From NCBI GenBank assembly GCA_026419785.1, contig JAODTK010005534.1, positions 372,001-436,000 of the forward strand: 64,000 bases of DNA, read 5' to 3'. The notes below the pieces were generated by a model. It did no database searches. It was not told where the DNA came from and worked only from the letters and a program-made list of their open reading frames with translations. Position numbers and translations under genes: made by a program. This DNA is from Sclerodactyla briareus. Its lineage: Eukaryota; Echinodermata; Holothuroidea; Dendrochirotida; Sclerodactylidae. Positions 54,530 to 64,000 of this stretch are shown one piece after another. The first letter of the stretch is position 1, and each line of letters opens with the position of its first letter.

Positions 54530-57500
54530 AACTCCCCCTCAGGGGTTGACAATCTCATCCTTGTTAAATCAAGGTTTCGAAATTTCTTGCTGATTCAGCC
54601 ATTTTGTTTTGAGGTACTGATGGTTTGGGGTAAAATGTACTTCCCTCATGCTGCTACAACAGTGGTGACATAGCAGTGCAGGTAACAAAAGTGAGAGATC
54701 TTGTGGTCATTGTGGTAGTGTGACTGGTGACATGAGTGATTACCTGGTGAGTAAGTACTACAACGTACCTTTCTCAACCTCTGTGGGTGTCCCATAAGGA
54801 TATACAGAAATATCAAAGTCTTCCTTTTGCAGTCACAAGAAAATTGTTCTAATTTCGAAGTATAAGCGCGCGAACTTCTTTTTGCAGAAGCAACGCTGGA
54901 GGCAGCATTTATGGCGATTCCCTTGAATGTTTCCAGCGAGAGCAATCACCGAGATCTTCATTCCCCTCTCAGTGCAGTAAATATGCTTGAACTAATAGAG
55001 GATCCCAGCTATCTGGTACATTTATTGTCTCGCCTTAATGAAATTCAGGAACGTAGTGGTCCACTTTGGCTTGTGTGTGTGCGTGTGTGTATTGTGTGTG
55101 GGTCACCTTCCTTGTTACATGATTCCTCACGAACCGTGAGGGGATTGAACGAAATTTCGTGTGTAGCACCGGGGTTGGGTGTACACGATCTGATAGATTT
55201 TGGGCAGCAAAGTCATTAGTATGTTGGGTAATTAGCTTATCTTTTGTAATTTTATTTATTGTTTAAGGTCGTTAGCAAGAATTACCAACGAACCGTATGT
55301 GCTACATGATGTAGTTTGGCAAGGGGGGGGGGGGGGGGGGGGTTTGTAGGACCTGGATGACAGGTAGATGATTGATTTAGATTTTCAGCTTAAAATATGC
55401 TAATTAAGTGGTTAAATTCGCATAATTCATGCAAATTTTTCCACGTTTCGGATTTTTCATGAAACTTGTTAGATGTGATCCACCCTTCATTCTGATCATT
55501 TTAAAGGTACACCTGGGGTCAGTAGAGGTCCTTAATATGGCCTAAATTTGCATAGTTTATTCTAATTTCCAACTAGGTAAGAATTTCGCCAAAACCAGTA
55601 TGTATGGTCCCGTTACATTTTCTGAATCTGATGTTTTGATGTTCATGATTTGATTGAATTCCATCATATAATAGCTTCTGTTAGAATTCAGCCTGAGGAA
55701 GAGTAAACCATAGCTCCTGTCACTTTTCTGATGTTATAAGCTTCCATAAGCAAACCTCTCTAACCTCACCATTTGATAGGGTTATCAGACCTACAAAATA
55801 CTGTACTTTTTCTTTCCTCTCTTCTTACCCGGGGGGTGCCTAACGCCCCCTCTTCCCCCTTATATATTTGCTGGATTGACAATTTACCAGTCATATGTGA
55901 AAATGGATTTTTCGTTTGACATGACGATGGGTTGGCTTCTTCTCCTTGCCCCTTACGGTAGTTTTTTCCGTTTTAAAATTGGGGCTTATGGTAATTATAT
56001 ATATCTGAGATTTAAATGCTTAATGTCCTGTCATTTTTTTTTTTTTTGAGAATGGGGTCTGCTTTCAGTCCCAGTTTATTAAGCGGAGAGTCAAGGCACT
56101 GAGGTTAGAGAAATTTGTGTCGATTCCATGAAACATGGTAGATGTGGTCCCATATTTGGATTCTGAACCATTTAAGGATGGATCTGAGATCAATGGAGGT
56201 CATTGCAGGTGTCTATTTTGTGTGTGTGTTTCACGAACATTGTATTACTTTTGTCTTGCCGAATGAAATTCCAGCGCCTGATAAATTCAGGAAGAGACCT
56301 TGTGTCACTTTGGCATGTGTATGTTGGTGTTGGTGCCACAACTTTCTTGTTAGCATATTTCTCCCGGACCGCATGGCAGATTGCTACAATATTTTGGGGT
56401 GTATCACCGAAAGTTGGTGAAGATGATCTGATTAGATTTCGGGCTCTGGTCGGGCATTTAATGAGTCTAATTTGCATAATTATGCAAATTTTCATTTTCC
56501 AAAACGGTGGCTGTGTCCACCTTTCACCTATCATTTCAAAATTACAGCTGGTTCAATCGCGTTAGTTTAGCGCCTCCATTTGCCTTTTTCACATTCCAAT
56601 TGGTCGCCCTGACCTAGTGTTGTCTATTAGTGATAATAGAAACCACCAATCGCGCAACCAGCGAGACAACAACGTTGGCATCGCCTGTCTTGTAGTGTAA
56701 GGAGGAAATTGCATCTGATTATGCAAGATTAAACACATACATTCACAGTATTTTTTCTTTTTATTTAGAGAATGTGTTGCTGTTTGTTTTACAGGCCGAC
56801 TAGTCCAGACAGTGTGCACTTGAAGATGGATGCAGCCACCTCCTAAAAGAGTGAACAGTTTACGTTAGTTGTGAATGCTGTTGACGTGGCAACCTACCTC
56901 GAGCTCGATCCTTCACGCAGTCACTTTGTGGATTGCACGTTCTACTACTACGTTGTTCAACACCTGAATGAATGTGTAATGCAAGTTTATAGGGTGGTTG
57001 CTCTTTGCTGTGTTCAAAATTACGATGCCACAATACATGCATACCAGTGCGATAGCCATTGAGTAAATACAGTAGTACAGAGCATATGTTCAGATTGTGA
57101 ATTTCTAGGTGAGAGTACACAAGACTCCGCCACAGTACAAATGGTATCCATTGTCAATGACTGAACCTCGTGACCAACGATTGCCGGTTGATCTGGTATA
57201 TTTCCTAATAAAATATAAATTATACTCCTCAAATTTGTCACTGTGTTGAGAAAACATTTGAAATACTGTGTTGCACAGAAAAGGCAATTCTGCATAATTC
57301 AAGTTGACTTCTGAGCGTGAAAATGTGTGTAAGGAAACCAAGCCCCGCCCCGTGTCTATATGCCATAATTTTATATTAAATAGTCTTAATACTGTCTTGC
57401 ATGAGGTGAATAATGCTGGTAATTATTATTTCCCCCAAGTTTTTTTACAGCAGAATATTGTCCAATTTTCTCTCGCGTAACTTCGTTTACAGGACAAGCC

Positions 57501-57589
57501 GTAATAATCGCTGTACTGTGATCTTTTGCAACGATGTGCAACACATTGACCACAACTGAACTGACTATTATTAGGTGCAGATCACCATA

Positions 57590-57912
57590 ATGATGATATC
57601 CGATATTTAATTAGCGCTATCTCACCGCATTACAGCAGTTACCAAAGTCGATTTAACCGATCTTACCCCCCTGATCTGGTAAAAGGCACGCTCTCGGACA
57701 ATCCTGGAGAGTAAATTGCCACCACAAGGGCCGCAGGGTGTACTCGTTTCCTCACACGCCCCAACTTATATTATCGCCTGGTAGGGTGACAACTGGCCAT
57801 AAAGCGTCTTGCCCATGGACACACCGGAAAGGCCAGCATCCGGCCGGATTCGAACGCGCGACCTTTCGATCAACCGTCCTAGGCGCGACCGACTGAGCTA
57901 ACCCGCGATCAC
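57590..57912 (-). repeat. tRNA-derived SINE in block B
   Basis: The minus strand begins with GCGGGTTAGCTCAGTCGGTC (A box TAGCTCAGTCGGT) and has GTCGCGCGTTCGAATCCGG as its B box. It then reads TGTCCATGGGCAAGACGCTT and ends with TAGCGCTAATTAAATATCGG and ATCATCATTATGG. The tail GCGCTA...ATCATCAT matches the tail of the SINE at 20008-20366, so they belong to one tail family. Confidence 0.75.
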
Positions 57913-58039
57913 ACCATCTGGTCTGGCCCAAAACATTTTCATTGCGAAGCAATTCTTTTGCATGGGTTGTTCTAATTCTATAACGATAAGCTAATTTAAA
58001 ATAAGAAAATCCATTATATAAACCTCAGAGAGAGAGATG

Positions 58040-58590
58040 AGTTATGAAACGCAGTACACTGGTTTGCTTGGGGGCAAATACGTAAAGTTTTTGTTGGGCA
58101 TGTTATCTTTTTGATACACTGCTTCTAACTAGGTTGTATGGTATACCGGTATTGACATTATTAGTACTCGCGGCACTGGTAATTGAAGCGACGACCAAAT
58201 GCACCAAATTAAATGTTGAGATAAAGATAAAAGTCATGCTCTGGAAATATTGGCCTGAAATAGGTAAATGTTTTGCCCGCGTAAACCCCTGTTGAGACTT
58301 ACTTAAATTGTGTCATGTAGTTATCAACACTGCCTTGAATGGGCTCGTTTAAATCTTCCCACTATCAAAACAGTGCCCCGTGATTCATTATCAATCTGAA
58401 TATCATGAATTTTTCATGGAGGTCTTTTATAGCGCATTGATAAAGTGTATTATTCCATCTTTCAACTCGGCAATATTGTTTACCATTCGGGCCCGTACGC
58501 AGGGTTCTTAGCGGGGGGTTCGAATTAACCTTGTTGCTATCTAAGCGGAGCGCACCATCGGTTGGCGCAGGAGCGTACCAAATTTATATG
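58040..58590. other. Segment present only in block B
   Basis: About 0.5 kb with no counterpart in block A. It ends with CCCGTACGCAGGGTTCTTAG and a GAGCGCACCATCGGTTGGCG word shared with transposon-like ends at 45.35, 54.43 and 59.65 kb. Probably a transposon insertion in B, or a deletion in A. No coding frame. Confidence 0.5.
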
Positions 58591-58594
58591 TTCG

Positions 58595-58764
58595 TATATA
58601 TATATATATATTAATATCTATATATATATATATATATTATATATATATATAATAGTATCTATATATATAATATAATATAATGCCTTATATGATATATATA
58701 TATATAAATTATATACTGCCATATGATATATATATATAGAATATAATGCCTTATATATATATAT
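58595..58764. repeat. TA dinucleotide array in block B
   Basis: TA repeats interrupted by GCC and ATCT words. Counterpart of 44365-44474. Confidence 0.9.
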
Positions 58765-60188
58765 GCCTATATAAAATAGTACCTTGATATATAGCAGTTG
58801 TGCGAATGTAATAAATAGATACCGATAGCACCAAAAAAACACAAAAAAAACCGGACACGCTCATTTCCACATACACATGAAACGACGACCAAAATATTTT
58901 TTCGAAGCTATTCCAAACTGCTCTTCCTGAGTTGTAAGGCATTTACTTTATACACTACAATTCAAAATAAGAAACATTACACCTAATCCAAGCTATGCGG
59001 CATGTGGACGGGGTCCCTGGCACGGGCCAGCCATTGTCCGAACTGATAGAATTACGCCACTGCTCATTAGCGGAGTAGCCCCGGGAATTGATGAGGGCAC
59101 TAATCCGGATCTCCATTATGAACGACGTAGCTGATTTCAAACTTCTAAGGTATATTGGTTGACTGCTGCCCTTATTCAAATGTAGGCCTTATCATTTGCT
59201 ATACTCAGGATAATTTATTGTGCGACTACTCGTGTCATTCTATCACTAGAATTCTTCCAATGTCTGCACATTGGCCACACTGGCCCAGAGAGGGCATGCT
59301 GAGAGGGCAGTGATTTGAACCAGTTCCATTGGTCCATATGGACATGAAGTAGAAGAGCACACAAGAGGATTGAAGTGAGATTTAACTCTTCATGGAACAC
59401 GTTAGGACTTCATAAATGCATTCCATAGTGCCAAACAATTGTTTTACCTACACCCCTCGTACCCAATATGAAATGCAGGAGAGGGTCTCCGGCTGGATTA
59501 TAGGGCTACTTGTTAAAAAAATCGACGCGTATGCATTGAGTCATGTTCAATGTGCTTTACCGTGTGTTGTGATGAGCAATGGCGGCGGAAGCCTAAAATT
59601 GAGGGAGGGGGGACGCCGACCAAACTTTTGATGAATTGATGTGGGTTTACTATCTGAGCGGGAGTAGCGCCATCATCGGTTGGCGGAGAGCTAGGGGAAA
59701 ATTTTGGGTTTTAAAACCCCAGAGAGCCAGAAACAGAACTCATGAGGTTGTGAGCTATAAGTACCCAGTCATAAAAGTTGGGTCATGTCGCAACCAATCG
59801 TTAGTATTAATAAAATGTATGTTGAAGATGATAATGCATATCAGATAAGTTTGGAGACAGCAAATTCCGCTGAGGAAGAGAGCCCGGGGGAAAGGGATGG
59901 CACACTTTCGCAACCCCCCCCTCCCCCTCCCATCTAAGATAATCTACCTTCTTCCTCATGACGGTGAATTTCCAGTGCCATGATCAGACGGAGCAATTAT
60001 TAATGCTCACCCAGGTAGCCCCTGTTCCCTCCCCTGTTGGCCCATACCACTGTGGTCACTGGTTTTAGCGTATCGAATTGCGTCGTTAGGGGGTTTTAAG
60101 GTCGACTCTCGTAAGTAGGAAGAACCCAAAACACTTGGAAAGATCAAAAGGTTGCCCACTTTGGTTTCTCGCATTTACAATAGTTGAC

Positions 60189-63100
60189 CAACAAGTGGAA
60201 AATCTTACGTACGTGTGAAAGACACCAAAAGTGGGCAAACGTGGTGTCTTTGAAACGTAAAACGTAACACCCCCTTTTGCACTTGGTGATGACGTGTCGT
60301 AAACCAACCGAGGGATCAAGGTTTCAAAAGTAGGTATTGTTTTATTGCAACATATCTGTAAGCAAATTTAGAGCAATTTGACAGTATACAGTTTGATACA
60401 TAAACATGCGTGGTTGTTTTTCATTTGACACGTACGTAACAAGCCTAGATAACCCAAGTAGTAAATGATAAGTCATGCAAAGACATGCCCTTGGAGTAGT
60501 ATTCTTCATGTTCATCATAAGCTGAACAAAAAAGCAGGCATCACCTCTCTATTGTAATCTAAGGACGAAAAATTTTAAAGTCCCACTTTTGTTGCCGAGT
60601 ATTTTTGCCTTGTACATACAGCGGAGACTATTGTCCATCTTGAATAATCTAGTAGGCCTAGTCAAGAGACTTTACAGTCAGTCGGTCATCACTTGTATTT
60701 GCCAGAATGCTGACTGGATTTTCCTTCTTATTGACGAAGTTAGCGCACAACTCAAGAGTATCTAGTCGATCTAGAACTGACTGGTAAGCATGAACAAGAT
60801 TACAGATTTCGCTACAAGCTGCGAATATCGCAGGACGTGGCGGAAACGGTTAAGTGCGCAAACATATGTTGAAATCTTAGAACAGAAAGAATTTATAGTT
60901 TCACTTTATTTTTAGGCCTTGTTATAATTATGTCCATATTCCAATTATTGTCGCAGATCGATAATGATAGTTTAATTGTTCGATTGTTGTTGTGATTTTT
61001 AATGTCATTTTTTAGTAATTTTTTGTTGGGGGGGGGGGACGCGTCGATTCCGTTCTGTTAGGTCGTACTGTGTAGGTAACTCAAGTGAATGAGTCAATGA
61101 TCTAAAAACTAGAAATTGTGTATGCACTTCCGTACCTTCTTGCCGGTTGTCAGAGTGATTCGTTAATGATATGAAGGAAAATCTCCCATCGACAACTGAG
61201 CACTAGCTGTTTGGTTGACTCCTTCCCATGTCGACGAACCCTTCATACGCGTTTCGCGGGGGTTCGATTTTTTCCAGGGACGGTTCGAATTCCAAGAAAG
61301 GAGGTTCGATTGCCAGGGAGGGGGGGGGGGGGGGGTTCGGACGAACCCAACGAACCCCCCCCCCCTCCCCCTCCCTGCGCCGGGCCTGCTTACCTATTCA
61401 AGTTAATGTTTGTGAATTATACATTGTCATTTGTATTATTGTCATTTGGTTTGGATAGCAAGCCACTGAAAGGGGGCAACTGTGAACACTCAGAACATGG
61501 TATTTTTGACGAGAATTGACCTGCAGTATGATATAGCCTCTTAGGGGACTTGGTAAACAGTTTCTGTAGAATCACAATGGTAGAAATGTCCATTTCGAGG
61601 GGGAATGGCATGAAGGCCGCCAATTGGCTATATGCACTAATTGATGCAAATTTGAACAATGGGTAGTTAGAGAAAGACCGAAAGACGTCTTTGCGTGCTG
61701 TGGCTGGTTGTTGCAGTTCCCCCTTCAACATTTAAAGGGTGTTTATGCAATAAAGGCTGATGCTCACTTTTACCTTCTGCAATTTATATCACATATTTTC
61801 TTGATCTTAACATTTTTATAGTTTGCATCATTTCATATGATCTTCGAATGAGGGCATGTAGTTAGACAATGCAACATGGGACTCATGTATAGTTTCCTTA
61901 CCTGTAGATTCTATGTATTCGATCTTGCCAGGAAGGGTCTCGGGAGAAGAAGGGATAGATTAAAGTGGTTTGTAAAATTTACTATTATCAGCTATGTGCG
62001 CTATTATAAAACCTTTTCATTGATTCATTACATATGTTCAAGGTTGCATTTATTTGGCCACTTTCATTCATTGTAGTCAGATTCATTGCCGATCTCTATG
62101 CTGTTCGTTTACTATAATGTTTTTCAAATAAAAGTACAACAGAAAAGAAAAATCTTACATCAAGTTTATTCTGTCTCCATTAGTAACGTTTGTTTGGTCT
62201 GTTTGATCCTGAACTGGGTTTTGATTTTTTTTAGTCGGTCATAACTGACTGGTGGCCAGGATATTCCGCTAGTCGGTAGAGGCACCAAACTGACTAGCGC
62301 TACGTTAGTCAAAGTCTAGTCGGTGGCCATTGACTAACTTCACTGACCAGAGCAAAGTTAGTCAGTGGAAACGGACTAGCGCATCGCGCCAGTCAGTCAG
62401 GAATGACTAGTGTGCGTTATTAGGTTGTTACATCAGTCAAAGGTGAACCGACTAAAGCATACTGTTAGTCACCGATGGCAGACTAGCAGTAGCTTAGTAG
62501 GTAGAGCGCGGGGGGGGGGGGGGGGGACACCCGCCTGACTAGCGCGACCATATATGTTTTCGGCGTATCATTCACCCAAGCTTTCACAACCTGCAAGTAG
62601 TGTTTAGTGTTATATTCTGCGATCGAAGGTGCAACATCAAGTCCTGAATTCCGCAGCCAGAATTCGTTCAACAATAAGGTCAGGTGCCAACAATGAGGCA
62701 AGTATCCGCATCGGCAGACACATTGTGAGCGCACCTAAACACCATCTTCTTCCAAATAAGGGCCGCGACAGTAAACTTCCGCATTTTTGCATGTACCCCC
62801 CCCCCGAGTAACCTCCATAAAATTACCGATTCTCTCACGATAGCTTTCAGATTCCTGGACGAGGAGCTCGCTGCCACTGACAGCCATTTCTCAGCGTCTA
62901 GCCGGCCATAGCAGCCCACAGCGGAATACAACGCAGTCTCATTGGACCGATCAGTCGTGTGAAACAGTGAGAAAGAAATTGCAACATGCAGCAATTGCTA
63001 TTTATGTGCATCTCATGCCATCTTTGACGCCAGTCTGAGGTATGATCTGTACAATCAGTAGTTAATGGGGATGAGTTCAATATAGCTCTTGAATTGCAGC

Positions 63101-64000
63101 TAGTGTTAAGGCTGGTTTACAAGCTCGGTGGTTTTTACTGGGCCTTATGAGTCGTGGTCAGTATAGGCAGTCGACAGGACTTTTCATTTTATAGCTGTTG
63201 AGCTAGGCAGCTAGTCCTGTAGGCTGCCCAATAGCGAATGAGAAATGAAAAACGTCATTGTTCTTCTTTAAGAAAATGGCCTTTATCCTAGGTTAACTGG
63301 CCTTATAGGATAAAACTTGAGGGTAAATGTCTACAAGTTCTATACATAGCTAATTCCAGATTTTATTACTTTGTATGTATTATATTATTATTACATTTTA
63401 TTCTTATAATTCTTTTTTTGTTGGGGGGTGGGGCGGCGGGGGAATCCGCAAGTGCCAGCCACATATTGGACGCTCACTTCTGAGATCGGGCTCCATGTTT
63501 GGAGAAAAAGTGGTACTTGTCTTATGCATAGTTGCTTGTCACAAAGTTTATAATGTATCTTTTATATATATTGGTCCATCCTGCCGTGGCCATTGCAGGA
63601 CCTTCTTCAAAGCATTTACGCCGTATCTTAAGTGTGACCGCTATCACATGGCATGCCATATGTACGGTTTTAAGCAGTGTTCTCGCTAAGGGCCGATTGG
63701 CGGGATTCGCGCAGTCCTCTCCTGATTCCCGCAGATAAGATCATAGCGGGAATTCCCCGCACTATTTTTGTGATGGAGATTGGCACATACCCAAACAAAA
63801 CAACACACATGAGCCCGTACTTATTAATGGCACCTAAAAATATATCCCTTCCTCATAAGTTTGGGAAACTGCACGAGCAATATCACAGCTTCATATGCCT
63901 ACTAGAAGACCTTGGTATACATGATACACTCTGTTCCTCGGAGCACTACACAACAGCTATGCGCCATTCGGGGGATACCCAAGCAACCAATTTGCTGCAA
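60189..64000 (+). repeat. Duplicated block D (second copy, right part, cut by window end)
   Basis: Collinear with block C. It contains G runs absent or shorter in C (61321-61335 and 62510-62526), the TAGTC cluster (62230-62500) and the counterpart exon at 62825-62887. The block continues past the window, because its last bases still match C. Confidence 0.9.
62825..62887 (-). CDS. Candidate first coding exon (D copy)
   Basis: Same 21 codons as 52167-52229, with identical bases. The donor differs: here the bases after GGT are AATT, so the C-copy GTAAGT is missing, and only a shifted GTAATT beginning within the last codon remains. Either a three- to four-base loss disabled the site or the assembly is wrong here. 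Confidence 0.4.

Larger units (their letters stand above)
54530..60196 (+). repeat. Duplicated block B (second copy, left part)
   Basis: Collinear with block A, starting at CTCCCCCTCAGGGGTTGACAA and passing without interruption into block D at the empty hAT site. Differences from A include a 20-base G run at 55323-55342, an extra ~0.5 kb at 58040-58590 and many small indels in both directions. The exon candidates of block A are present here in frameshifted form (54888-55015 and 56797-56845). Confidence 0.9.

Noticed and set aside
57838-57912. Functional tRNA gene
   Set aside because: A and B boxes are present, but the arms do not pair into a full cloverleaf and a SINE body and tail follow directly.

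Overview
The window looks like nuclear DNA of an animal, most likely a marine invertebrate deuterostome such as an echinoderm. This is inferred from GT-AG spliced exons separated by kilobase introns, tRNA-derived SINEs, a LINE 3' end, several DNA-transposon types, dense low-copy tandem repeats, and frequent AGGCCTA-type words. No open frame exceeds about 135 codons. Bacterial layout is absent. Repeated segments differ by many one- and two-base indels, so the assembly is probably unpolished, and frameshifts inside exons should be expected.

Real genes are visible only as split exons. The best is an RNA-recognition-motif (RRM) protein on the minus strand, 24089 to 18701: six exons whose reading phases join correctly, with RNP2 on the first coding exon and RNP1 on the second. 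Its introns hold a SINE, a probable PIF/Harbinger MITE and a ~110-bp tandem repeat. Weaker exon sets lie at 2390-3719 (+, with stops), 8870-11024 (-, below a GC-rich CCAAT-box region), 25934-26221 (-), 32190-32379 (-), 37820-38164 (+), 40926-42943 (+) and 52167-52229 (-). I recognise no family for these.

Repeats dominate the rest. At 4.07-6.40 kb there is a decayed direct duplication. At 16.3-17.8 kb there are five ~307-bp tandem units. At 28.2-30.1 kb lies an element with five internal ~185-bp units, and the same element recurs inverted inside 45.9-49.5 kb. At 35.1-35.7 kb is a LINE 3' end. At 36.7-39.9 kb two inverted arms enclose a coding-like spacer.

From 40.57 kb to the window end one block is present twice in the same orientation: A (40573-45911) plus C (49539-53410), and B (54530-60196) plus D (60189-64000, cut by the window edge). 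In the first copy A and C are separated by a 3627-bp insertion with hAT-like ends and an 8-bp target-site duplication. The second copy keeps the empty site. Either this is a young tandem duplication, or two haplotypes were joined by the assembler. Each copy carries the same exon candidates, SINE, TA-array and motif clusters.
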